A DNA stretch of 42,453 bases. Source: CAG-390 sp045633005. GTDB lineage: Bacteria; Bacillota; Clostridia; Oscillospirales; CAG-272. The stretch lies in contig JAZQXT010000090.1 of the NCBI GenBank assembly GCA_045633005.1, forward strand, positions 1 to 42,453, given 5' to 3'. How positions within the stretch are numbered: the first letter of the stretch is position 1; each line of letters starts with the position of its first letter. Both the position numbers and the translations under genes were made by a program. The notes below the pieces were generated by a model. That model was given only the letters and a program-made list of their open reading frames with translations, searched no databases and was not told the DNA's origin. Below, piece by piece: positions 7,922-15,513 of the stretch.

Positions 7922-9145
7922 ATGCGAAAAATATTGCACGAGCTGAATTATCTTAAGGCGGCGGATTTTGGACAGGCATTTTTGATGCTTCTGTCGCTTC
8001 TGCCGACGCTGTTTTATAAAATCTATCTGAAAATAAGAAAGAAGAAGGTATGGCTCGTCTGCGAGGATAAAAACGAGGCGTGTGACAACGGCTTTTGCTT
8101 TTTTACCTACCTTTGCCGCGAGCATCCCGAAATTGATTGCCGCTACGCGATAAGCTACAAGTCCCCCTCGCTCGAAAAGGTTCGAAGCGTCGGCAGGACG
8201 GTGAAGTACGGCAGTATAATGCATTGGATACTCTACTTCTCCTGCGAGTACAATATAAGCTCGCAGAAGGCGGGCAAGCCGGGCGCCGCCGTGTGCTACG
8301 CGCTTGAGGTGTTCGGCATAATCAAGAGCAGATTCATCTTTCTTCAACACGGTATTACGCTCAACCGCGGCGAATGGCTATTTTACGAAAACACGAAAAT
8401 GCGCCTTTTTATCTGCGGAGCGAAGCCCGAATACGAATATATCAAAAAGGAATTCGGATATCCCGACGGGCACGTCGCGTATCTCGGCTTTACGAGGTTT
8501 GACGATTACCACACCGCACCGCCCGCAAAGCGCAACCGCGTATTGCTTATGCCGAGCTGGCGCGAGTGGATAGCGTCGAAGAACGAATATTCGAATAAAT
8601 ACGAGGACACCTCGGATTTTACCAAAACGGAATACTACCAAAAATATCAGGAGCTTATCTCCTCGCCGCGACTTGCCGAGATACTTCAAAAATACGACCT
8701 TGAGCTGTATTTTTATCCGCACCGAAATATGCAGAAATACATCGGACTTTTCCATACCGATTGCGATAGGGTGCATATTGCGGACAGCAAGAGCTACAGC
8801 ATACGCGAGCTGCTTATAAGCTCCGCCGTAATGATAACGGACTATTCAAGCGTCGCGCTTGATTTTGCCTATATGCAAAAGCCCGTGCTTTATTATCAGT
8901 TCGACGAGGCGCGCTTCCGCGAGGCGCAGTACGCCGAGGGCTATTTCAGCTACCGCGGAGCAGGGCTCGGAAGCGTTACCGTAACGCTTGACGAAACGCT
9001 TGACTCTCTTGACGCGGTATACGCGCGCGGGCTTTCGCCCACGCCCGAATTTTTGGCGGCTCACAAGGAATTTTTCGAAATATACGATAAAAATAATTGC
9101 GAGCGTACCCATACGCTACTCAAAAACGGATTAAAAGGAGAATAG
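7922..9145 (+). CDS. CDP-glycerol glycerophosphotransferase family protein (TagB/TagF-like)
   Basis: A 407-residue protein of the CDP-glycerol:poly(glycerophosphate) glycerophosphotransferase family, which adds glycerol- or ribitol-phosphate units to teichoic-acid-like or other surface polymers. The diagnostic motifs are FLQHGIT (His143), YPHRNM (His267) and ITDYSSVALDFAYMQKPVLYY (Asp307, Ser309-Ser310), which bind CDP-alditol. An amphipathic/hydrophobic N-terminus (about 15-36) suits peripheral membrane binding. AAAGGAAA precedes the ATG. It lies 35 bp after the GT2 gene and 1 base before the first EEP lipoprotein, so it belongs to a surface-polymer operon. Acceptor and chain length cannot be inferred. 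Confidence 0.85.
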   Translation: MRKILHELNYLKAADFGQAFLMLLSLLPTLFYKIYLKIRKKKVWLVCEDKNEACDNGFCFFTYLCREHPEIDCRYAISYKSPSLEKVRSVGRTVKYGSIMHWILYFSCEYNISSQKAGKPGAAVCYALEVFGIIKSRFIFLQHGITLNRGEWLFYENTKMRLFICGAKPEYEYIKKEFGYPDGHVAYLGFTRFDDYHTAPPAKRNRVLLMPSWREWIASKNEYSNKYEDTSDFTKTEYYQKYQELISSPRLAEILQKYDLELYFYPHRNMQKYIGLFHTDCDRVHIADSKSYSIRELLISSAVMITDYSSVALDFAYMQKPVLYYQFDEARFREAQYAEGYFSYRGAGLGSVTVTLDETLDSLDAVYARGLSPTPEFLAAHKEFFEIYDKNNCERTHTLLKNGLKGE

Positions 9146-9146
9146 T

Positions 9147-10412
9147 ATGAAAAAGGCTGTAAGATTTTTGGCGTTGCTTTTTGCCGTGCTGATGCTTGCG
9201 GTATCGTGCGATGCCGATACGCCCGATATCGGCGCGGATACCACGCCGTCGGAAACGACACCGCAAGAGGTTATTTCCGAAAACGCCGTGCTGTCGGCTG
9301 ACCTTTCAAAATACATCGTGATTCGTTCCGCTGACGCCTCGACCACCGTTCAGGCGGCGGCAGTTAAGCTCAAGGGCATTCTGTCAAGCAGATGGGGCGA
9401 GACCGTCAAGTTTTTTAACGACGGCGACGTTCCAAAGCCCACCGAATACGAGATACTCGTCGGTGACACCAACCGCCCCGAAACTGCGGCGTTTGCAAAG
9501 ACTCTCGGTGGCACGCACTACGGCTTTACCGTCATCGGACGTAAGGTCGTAATTTTGGGCTCGTCCTTCGCGGGAACTGCGAAGGCGGTAGAAATGTTCC
9601 TTGCCGCAACGGAGGGAAAGACCGCAGACAAGACGGTCTACCTTACGGCAGAGGAAGGAAAGCTTGAAAAAGAACCCGAGGAGCCGAGAACGCTCCGAAT
9701 AATGAGCTTTAACGTCCTTTGCGCTAACACGAGCGGAAGAACGGGTCCCGTATGCAGTACGATAGCGGAGCTTTCCCCCGACTCCTTCGGAGTTCAGGAG
9801 GCTACGAAATCTTGGATAGATATACTTAAATCCAAGCTCGGAAAAGAGTACGCTTGCGTCGGTCTTGGCAGAGACGGCGGCTCAAGCGGCGAGCACAGCG
9901 CGGTTTTTTATAAAAAAGATAAATACGAGCTTATCGACTCGGGAACGAAGTGGCTCAGCTCCACGCCCGATAAGGTCTCCAAAGTTCCCGACGCGGAATA
10001 CCGCAGGATAGTGACCTACGTAGTTCTCAGAAACAAGCAAAACGGATATACCTACGCTCACATCAATACTCACCTTGACCATAACAGCGGCGCTATCAGA
10101 AAGCAGCAGCTTGAATATCTCTTTAAGGCTCTGCCGAGCAGCGTTGACGGGATCCCCACGTTCTTCACGGGTGACTTTAACGGCGGTATCGGCTCTACGG
10201 GCTACAATTACGTCGTAAATACCAAGGGCTTTAAGAATGCCGCACAGCTTGCCAAGACGGGAGATAAGTACAGCCACGCGACCTTCGAAACGGGCGACGT
10301 GCTTGACTACATCTTCGTAAAGAATATGAATTTTACGGTGGATAGCTACCACGTTTACGACGCAAAGAAGCTTTCCGACCACTACCCCATCTACGTAGAC
10401 GTAACGTATTAA
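9147..10412 (+). CDS. EEP-fold lipoprotein 1 (endonuclease/exonuclease/phosphatase-like)
   Basis: A 421-residue lipoprotein: signal MKKAVRFLALLFAVLMLAVSC with lipobox cysteine Cys21 and a short Thr/Pro-rich spacer. Residues about 55-160 resemble the N-terminal domain found before some glycosidase domains (YIVIRSADAS, YEILVGDTNR, GRKVVILG). An EEP catalytic domain follows (182-421). Active-site residues are intact: Asn189 (MSFNV), Glu218 (VQE), His309 (INTHLD), Asp343/Asn345 (TGDFN), Asp387 (DYIF) and the SDH motif with His412. It should be a metal-dependent phosphodiesterase or phosphomonoesterase outside the membrane. The substrate (nucleic acid, phospholipid or glycan phosphate) is unknown. 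It is the first of three tandem paralogues and the only one with the extra N-terminal domain. Confidence 0.85.
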   Translation: MKKAVRFLALLFAVLMLAVSCDADTPDIGADTTPSETTPQEVISENAVLSADLSKYIVIRSADASTTVQAAAVKLKGILSSRWGETVKFFNDGDVPKPTEYEILVGDTNRPETAAFAKTLGGTHYGFTVIGRKVVILGSSFAGTAKAVEMFLAATEGKTADKTVYLTAEEGKLEKEPEEPRTLRIMSFNVLCANTSGRTGPVCSTIAELSPDSFGVQEATKSWIDILKSKLGKEYACVGLGRDGGSSGEHSAVFYKKDKYELIDSGTKWLSSTPDKVSKVPDAEYRRIVTYVVLRNKQNGYTYAHINTHLDHNSGAIRKQQLEYLFKALPSSVDGIPTFFTGDFNGGIGSTGYNYVVNTKGFKNAAQLAKTGDKYSHATFETGDVLDYIFVKNMNFTVDSYHVYDAKKLSDHYPIYVDVTY

Positions 10413-10434
10413 AGTAAATATAAGGAGAAAAATT

Positions 10435-11352
10435 ATGAAAAAGACCATCAGACTGCTCGCACTCGTTTTCGCGGCGCTCTTTATGCTCTGCGCTTGTAAC
10501 GGCGGCGAAGGCACCGACACCACACCTGCGGCTACTACTCCCGCGGCTACCACACCTGCAGAGACTACACCTGCCGAAACCACCCCCGAGGAGACTACCG
10601 CCGCTCCCGTAGAGATCGACAAGACGCTTCGCATTATGTCCTTCAACATTCAGTGCGGCATTAACGGTACGAGAGACGCGGACGTTATGGAGTTCCTTAT
10701 CAACTGCGGTGCGGATTCCATCGGCACGCAGGAAACGGGCGACGCTTGGGTCAGCCGTTTCAGAAAGGATAAGACCTTCCGTGAGATGTACGATTGGATA
10801 GGCGACGGACGCGACGGCAACAAGCGAGGCGAGCGTTGCTCCATCCTTTACAGAAAAGACAAGTTTGACCTCGTTGACAGCGGAACCAAGTGGCTCAGCG
10901 ACACTCCCGACGTTTCGGGAAGCCGACTGAATGGCTCCGAATACATCAGAATCGCCACCTACGTTATCCTCAAGGATAAGGTATCGGGTCAGGAGTTTAT
11001 GCACATTAACACCCACCTTGACACCTCGTCAAGCACTATCAGAGCGGCTCAGGCAAAGCTTGCTATCGAGCTTTCTCCCAAGCGCGATGATATCCCCGTA
11101 TTCTTCACGGGCGACTTTAACTGCAGCTTTGAGTCCGAGGGTTACAACACTATCACGGGTACGCTCGGCTTTGTAAACAGCGCGACCAAAGCGAGCGCGG
11201 GCGACAATTATATGAACCAGACCTCGGATTACGGCGCGATAGATTTCATATTTATCAAGAACTACAACTTTACTGTCGATAAGTACACCGTATACACCGA
11301 AAAGAAAATTTCCGACCACCGTCCCGTTTACATCGACGTCACCCTTCCCTAA
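10435..11352 (+). CDS. EEP-fold lipoprotein 2
   Basis: A 305-residue paralogue of the preceding gene. The signal peptide ends in lipobox MLCAC (Cys21), followed by a tandem TTPAA/TTPAE repeat linker (about 29-56) that probably spans the cell wall, then the EEP domain. Conserved residues are present: Asn71 (MSFNIQ), IGTQE, HINTHLD, FTGDFN, IDFIFIKN, SDHRPVY. Ribosome site AAGGAG lies 8 bases before the ATG, and the gene follows its neighbour by 22 bp. It keeps the same GRDG...ILYRKDKFDLVDSGTKWLS segment as its neighbours, so the three arose by tandem duplication. Extracellular, membrane-anchored; activity inferred from the fold only. Confidence 0.85.
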   Translation: MKKTIRLLALVFAALFMLCACNGGEGTDTTPAATTPAATTPAETTPAETTPEETTAAPVEIDKTLRIMSFNIQCGINGTRDADVMEFLINCGADSIGTQETGDAWVSRFRKDKTFREMYDWIGDGRDGNKRGERCSILYRKDKFDLVDSGTKWLSDTPDVSGSRLNGSEYIRIATYVILKDKVSGQEFMHINTHLDTSSSTIRAAQAKLAIELSPKRDDIPVFFTGDFNCSFESEGYNTITGTLGFVNSATKASAGDNYMNQTSDYGAIDFIFIKNYNFTVDKYTVYTEKKISDHRPVYIDVTLP

Positions 11353-11360
11353 ACAAACAG

Positions 11361-12272
11361 ATGACTGCACCGAAAAGCTTAATAAGTCTTTTGCTGTGCT
11401 TGCTTTCGCTTGTACTTGCACTCTCCGCTTGTAACGGCGGAGAGGTGCAAGCTACTACCGCCGAGCAAACCACGCCGCAAGAGCCGACAAGCGTCGAAAC
11501 TACGCCCGAGGAAACTACGCCCCCACCCGTTATTGACAACAAGCTTCGCATTATGACGCTCAATCTTCTTGTGGGGATAGAAGGTGATCGTGCTGACCGC
11601 TTGATCGGCTATCTGCTTGAATCATCCCCCGACGTTTTGGGCGTTCAGGAAATGCATACAACGTGGAACAGCCGCTTTACGAGAAGCAAGGAATTCCGCG
11701 AAAGGTATACTTCGGTAGGCGAATACGGAGAGGGCGGAAAAAAAGGTATGCGGTGCGCTATCTTTTATAAGACCGATAAATTTGAGCTTATAGAAACGGG
11801 TACGAAGTGGCTTACGCCCACGCCCGATGAGGTCGGCAAGATCGAGGGCTCGGTCGATTACAGAATCGCTACCTACGCTATCTTGAAGCACAAGGAAACG
11901 GGCTTTACCTACGCGCACATAAACACTCACCTTGATACTAAGTCGGGCGAGATAAGGAAGGCTCAGGTCAAGCATCTCTTTGACGCTATGCCCGATTTTG
12001 GTGAGCTTCCCATTGTTTTTACGGGAGATTTTAACGGAGCCGTTGATTCTACCGCGTATAATTTTATAGTAAATACTTACGGCTTTGATAATTCGGCGCG
12101 TAAGGCGCGTATGGGAGACAAGTATACTAAGCATACCTCGGATTACGGCACGATAGACTTCATATTTATCAAGAATTATAATTTCACGGTAAAGGAGTAT
12201 CGCGTCTACACCGAGAGCAGTATATCCGACCATTATCCCGTCTACATTGACGTCGTAATACCGATAAAATAA
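11361..12272 (+). CDS. EEP-fold lipoprotein 3
   Basis: The third tandem paralogue, 303 residues. Its signal peptide has lipobox ALSAC (Cys24), then a Thr/Pro/Glu linker (TTPQEPTSVETTPEETTPPP) and an EEP domain with GVQE, AHINTHLD, FTGDFN, IDFIFIKN and SDHYPVY all intact. There is no clear ribosome site before the ATG, which is 8 bases after the stop of gene 2, so translation may be coupled to the upstream gene. The AT content and codon use are a little higher than in the first two copies, hinting at an older or independent divergence. It ends at a strong bidirectional terminator shared with the convergent deacetylase gene. Confidence 0.84.
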   Translation: MTAPKSLISLLLCLLSLVLALSACNGGEVQATTAEQTTPQEPTSVETTPEETTPPPVIDNKLRIMTLNLLVGIEGDRADRLIGYLLESSPDVLGVQEMHTTWNSRFTRSKEFRERYTSVGEYGEGGKKGMRCAIFYKTDKFELIETGTKWLTPTPDEVGKIEGSVDYRIATYAILKHKETGFTYAHINTHLDTKSGEIRKAQVKHLFDAMPDFGELPIVFTGDFNGAVDSTAYNFIVNTYGFDNSARKARMGDKYTKHTSDYGTIDFIFIKNYNFTVKEYRVYTESSISDHYPVYIDVVIPIK

Positions 12273-12313
12273 AAAAAGCTGATATGGAGAAAAACTCCAT
12301 ATCAGCTTTTTTT
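12271..12313. terminator. Bidirectional rho-independent terminator
   Basis: AGCTGATATGGAG (12277-12289), A-rich loop, CTCCATATCAGCT (12295-12307): a 13-bp perfect stem flanked by A-run and T-run. It serves both the EEP lipoprotein operon and the convergent deacetylase operon. Confidence 0.92.
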
Positions 12314-13151
12314 ATTTGATAACGAGCGTTTCGTCGGGTGCGATACTGTAGATCTTGCCGTTTAGCTTGAACCAGATCTTCTTTGCGCTCGGGTTGTGTA
12401 CACGGCGCATATCAGCCGCCCACACGAGCGATTCGTACGCCTTGGTGTATTCGTATATCTCTATGTTATTTGCATACCAGATATCGTCCTTGCCGCTTAT
12501 AGCGTCACATATCTTTTCGATGCGATCCCAATTGTTGAACTTGCCAAACTCAAAGGAATGTCCCCAAAGGTAAAAGAGCTTCGGGCGTCGCGCGGGCTGT
12601 GCCTCGACAAAGTTGTTTATCAGCTCAAAAACGCGCTTGTTGTCGTGGTGACAGGTGGGGTTGAGCCTTAGCCAATCGGTGGGCATTTCAAAGCTCTCGG
12701 TGGAATTTACGGTTCTTGCGTATACGATGCCGCAGGCACGAAGCGCCTCGACTACGGTATCGTTGAACGTTCCGAAGGGGTAAGCGTGTCCGCGCACGAT
12801 ACACCCGAATTGCTCCTCAAGCGCCTCGCGGTCTTTTGTGATCTCATAGGCGACAGAGCCCATTGAAAGCTGCTCAAGCCACGGATGCGTGTATCCGTGG
12901 GTGGCTACTTCGTGTCCATTCTTATTGTAAAGGGCGGATGCCTGCGAGCGCGACAGACGGTAGAAGTATCCGTCGGGGCGCGTTGCGCCCTCGGCGGTGT
13001 AAAGACCGCTGTTTATGTTGAAAGTTGCTTTAAGAGCGTGCTTGTCAAACAGCGCGATAAGACGCTCGTCAAGGTCAACTCCGTCGTCGTAGCTGAGTGT
13101 AAACGCCTTTGCTTTTCCCTCGGGAAAGCGCATAAAAAGTATTCGTTCCAT
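12312..13151 (-). CDS. Polysaccharide deacetylase family protein (NodB homology)
   Basis: A 279-residue carbohydrate-esterase-4-like protein. Motif 1 is TLSYDDGVD (Asp22-Asp23) and motif 2 is THGYTHPWL (His85, His89), giving the Asp-His-His metal triad. AYPFG and the later LNPTCHHDN fit the NodB barrel. There is no signal peptide, so it is predicted to be cytoplasmic, which is unusual for peptidoglycan or chitin deacetylases; some members act on soluble sugars. GAGG lies about 9 bases before the ATG. It is the last gene of an ArsR-HAD-deacetylase operon, 15 bp after the HAD gene, and overlaps the shared terminator. Substrate unknown. Confidence 0.85.
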   Translation of the reverse strand: MERILFMRFPEGKAKAFTLSYDDGVDLDERLIALFDKHALKATFNINSGLYTAEGATRPDGYFYRLSRSQASALYNKNGHEVATHGYTHPWLEQLSMGSVAYEITKDREALEEQFGCIVRGHAYPFGTFNDTVVEALRACGIVYARTVNSTESFEMPTDWLRLNPTCHHDNKRVFELINNFVEAQPARRPKLFYLWGHSFEFGKFNNWDRIEKICDAISGKDDIWYANNIEIYEYTKAYESLVWAADMRRVHNPSAKKIWFKLNGKIYSIAPDETLVIK

Positions 13152-13166
13152 AATTGTTGCCTCGGT

Positions 13167-13817
13167 TTATTTAAAAATGTCAAGAAGCTCGTAGGGGGAA
13201 TCAGCAAAAACCTCGCCGCCCGCCGCCTCAAGCTCTGCGCGAGTGCGGAATCCCCAAGTGACGGCTACGCATTTTGCGCCCGCATTTTTTGCGACCGCAA
13301 CGTCCGTGTCGCCGTCGCCGACCATGGTGGTGTCCTCGATAGAAAAGCCGAGCGTGCGGCATATTTCAAGAAGTCCGTCGGGGGCGGGCTTTACGGGAAT
13401 ACCCGCCATAGCGCCGCGAGCAAGGGCAAATCTGCCGTCGGGGAAGAGCTTATTAACGAGCGTGCTGACGAATACGTCGGGCTTGTTGGAGTACACCGCG
13501 AGGGTGTAGCCGCGGCGCAAAAGCTCCTCTGTGACCTCATAAAAGCCGTCGTAGGGCTTGTCGGTTATTCCGAAATACTCCTTCGCGGCGTTGTGATAGA
13601 CCTCAGCAAGACGGTCAAGCGCAGCTTCATCGTCGTAAAGCTCGTCGGGAAGCACTCTGCGGCAGAGCGTACGCGCGCCGTCGCCTACGGAGCGTCTTAT
13701 ATGTTCGCCGTCGTGCTTGGGATAGCCAAGCGTGGTAAGCGCCGCATTTACAGCGGCGGAAATAGCGGGAATGGTATCGGCAAGAGTGCCGTCGAAATCA
13801 AAAACGATAAGGGACAT
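13167..13817 (-). CDS. HAD-superfamily hydrolase, phosphoglycolate-phosphatase-like
   Basis: A 216-residue HAD subfamily IA phosphatase. Motif I is VFDFDGTLAD (nucleophile Asp7, acid/base Asp9), motif II is the VYSNK serine, motif III is the lysine of VKPAP, and motif IV is VGDGDTD. The helical cap between about residues 15 and 85 is of the Gph/PGP type. The likely activity is dephosphorylation of small phosphorylated metabolites such as phosphoglycolate, but the family is promiscuous. It starts 6 bp after the ArsR stop and is probably translationally coupled. Length fits Gph (about 220). Confidence 0.87.
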   Translation of the reverse strand: MSLIVFDFDGTLADTIPAISAAVNAALTTLGYPKHDGEHIRRSVGDGARTLCRRVLPDELYDDEAALDRLAEVYHNAAKEYFGITDKPYDGFYEVTEELLRRGYTLAVYSNKPDVFVSTLVNKLFPDGRFALARGAMAGIPVKPAPDGLLEICRTLGFSIEDTTMVGDGDTDVAVAKNAGAKCVAVTWGFRTRAELEAAGGEVFADSPYELLDIFK

Positions 13818-13823
13818 GGCGTT

Positions 13824-14975
13824 TTATCCGAGCAACGCCTCGGACAGCTCCTCAAAGAAATTCCGCAGCTTTTTGCGGTTAAGTACGTAGTAAATTCGGT
13901 TTGACTCGCGCTTTATCTCGACGAATCCCGCTTCAAGAAGCAAGGACATATGGTGAGATACGGTTGCCGTAGATATGTCAAGCAACGAAGCGAGCTGTTG
14001 ACCGTATTTTTGCCCCTCGGCAAGGAGCTTCAGTATCTCAAACTTGCGGTTGTCGCCCATAGTGCGAAGGGAGCGGCAGAGCTTGTCCTCGACGGTTGAT
14101 ATGTCGGTTATCTCACGAAGCGGCTCAAAAAGTACGCCGACGTAGAGGAAATCCGTTATCTTTTCCGAGGTATAGCTCATAAGATAGCGCGTAGTGTTGC
14201 ACATAGCGATAGAGGGCTGAACGTAAAGCGTATCGGTAGAGTCGGAAAGCTTCAGAGAATAATTCGTTTCAACGAATTTAGCACCGCCCGAAGCCAACGG
14301 CTCGTTGACAGCTGCCAAAAACCAACCTATATAATGCTTCACAACGTCGTATTTCTGCATAAACAGCTCGCCCGCAGTCTGCAAAATATCCGCAAGAAGC
14401 TCGCGGTATTCTTCAAAATTATTATATAGACGGCAAAGTTGGAATTTTTCGTCCTCGGGAACGGGCATCTTTTCAATAAAGGCGAAAAGCTCCGCAAAAT
14501 TGGTCACGACGCCGTTAAAATCCTCGGTAGCGAACTCAGAAACGAGCAGGGAAGAGAAATTGACGAAGAAAAGAGCCTTCGATTGCTCTTTAAGGGTAGC
14601 AAGATCTCTTTTAAAATCGGGAGAAGTCGTCCTGCACAGGTCGTGAATGAGATAATACGCGAAGCAGCCACGAATTGAAGAATGTTTTCCGAAGAGAAAA
14701 TCAAGCAGAGTGGCATCCGTTTCAGATTCGATCCCGCCGACCACAAATTCCGACAGCTCGATGATGGCGTCAAAGCAGCTATCAAGGATGTTTTCGTCGA
14801 TAGCGAATTTTTTGTGTATTGCCTGTTTTAGCTGACGGCAGGATTGGTCGCTTCTGCTGTTGTGCAAAAGCGTGGTTACCTCGAACAGCAGATTTGGCTC
14901 TTTGAGTAATACAGCATCCATTTTGTATACCGAAACGTACCTTTCATATATTTCACATAAATCAAAGTTATTCAT
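13824..14975 (-). CDS. ArsR-family transcriptional regulator with long N-terminal domain
   Basis: A 383-residue protein. The C-terminal ~90 residues are an ArsR/SmtB winged helix (RKFEILKLLAEGQKYGQQLASLLDISTATVSHHMSLLLEAGFVEIKRESNRIYYVL). The first ~290 residues form a helical domain I do not recognise, probably for ligand sensing; typical ArsR proteins are only about 100 residues. It heads the operon with the HAD phosphatase and deacetylase. No ribosome site precedes the ATG, and the predicted promoter would start transcription at or within a base or two of the ATG, so the message may be leaderless. Two near-identical TTTGATTTAT-RTGA repeats at the promoter and first codons suggest autoregulation. 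Confidence 0.85.
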   Translation of the reverse strand: MNNFDLCEIYERYVSVYKMDAVLLKEPNLLFEVTTLLHNSRSDQSCRQLKQAIHKKFAIDENILDSCFDAIIELSEFVVGGIESETDATLLDFLFGKHSSIRGCFAYYLIHDLCRTTSPDFKRDLATLKEQSKALFFVNFSSLLVSEFATEDFNGVVTNFAELFAFIEKMPVPEDEKFQLCRLYNNFEEYRELLADILQTAGELFMQKYDVVKHYIGWFLAAVNEPLASGGAKFVETNYSLKLSDSTDTLYVQPSIAMCNTTRYLMSYTSEKITDFLYVGVLFEPLREITDISTVEDKLCRSLRTMGDNRKFEILKLLAEGQKYGQQLASLLDISTATVSHHMSLLLEAGFVEIKRESNRIYYVLNRKKLRNFFEELSEALLG

Positions 14976-15000
14976 TTAGAAGTGTATCATATAAATCAAA
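14953..15000 (-). promoter_or_regulatory. Paired direct repeats, candidate ArsR operator
   Basis: TTTGATTTATATGA at 15000-14987 (inside the -35/-10 spacer) and TTTGATTTATGTGA at 14966-14953 (over codons 4-8) differ by one base and are 34 bp apart. Binding there would block RNA polymerase. Inference only. Confidence 0.4.
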
Positions 15001-15009
15001 CGTTGTCAA
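14981..15009 (-). promoter_or_regulatory. Promoter of the ArsR operon
   Basis: Minus strand: TTGACA (15004-15009), 17-bp spacer, TACACT (14981-14986). The end of the -10 is only 5 bases from the ATG at 14975, placing the start of transcription at or next to the A of the ATG. Confidence 0.65.
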
Positions 15010-15440
15010 GTGTTTTTTCAAATAAATCTTCGAATGTTTCATTGACTAATGTGTACTGCATTAGATATAAATCTAACTAAAACGAGAATAATATATTTTT
15101 GTTAAATGTGTATCTAACGAAAATGCCTTTGGATTCGACAACGCTCTTGTAAAAAATCGTCGATGGCGGTCGAAGTCTCAAAAACGGCGTTTTTACGCTT
15201 AATTAGATTAACGACTAATAAAACGCCGTTTTAATTATATTGGTGTGAAACATTGCGGATTTTTGATAATTCCTCTGAAAACGCGCTAAAACGGCATATT
15301 CTCGCCGCCGCGGACACCCATATTCTCCGTTTTCAGGTCTTTTTTGGTGTTTTTACCAAAAATTCTTGAAAAAATTATGCAAATTTATCCCTGAAATCTT
15401 AAAAAAATTGAAATTATATCTTTTTTATCTTGTCAGTTTG
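15010..15440. other. Intergenic region with inverted repeats between arsR and typA
   Basis: This AT-rich stretch has no credible gene. It contains TTAGAT-n4-ATCTAA at 15061-15076, a possible operator. It has a hairpin AAAACGGCGTTTT (15181-15193)/AAAACGCCGTTTT (15220-15232) with a 26-nt loop. CTGAAAACG (15275-15283)/CGTTTTCAG (15328-15336) encloses an exact 9-bp direct repeat CATATTCTC (15295, 15319). TTTTTGGT/ACCAAAAA forms a small hairpin at 15341-15362. These lie upstream of the typA promoter, so they are not in its leader. I cannot assign functions. Confidence 0.5.
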
Positions 15441-15449
15441 TGATATAAT
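15441..15449 (+). promoter_or_regulatory. Extended -10 promoter of typA
   Basis: TGATATAAT (TG-n-TATAAT), with no recognisable -35 hexamer at 17 bp upstream. Transcription would start near 15456, giving a leader of about 58 nt before the ATG. Confidence 0.6.
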
Positions 15450-15513
15450 AGTATGGATTTTGTTAAACCGCAAATATATTATAGCCGCCAAGGGCGGCGG
15501 AAAGTGTCGTTTT

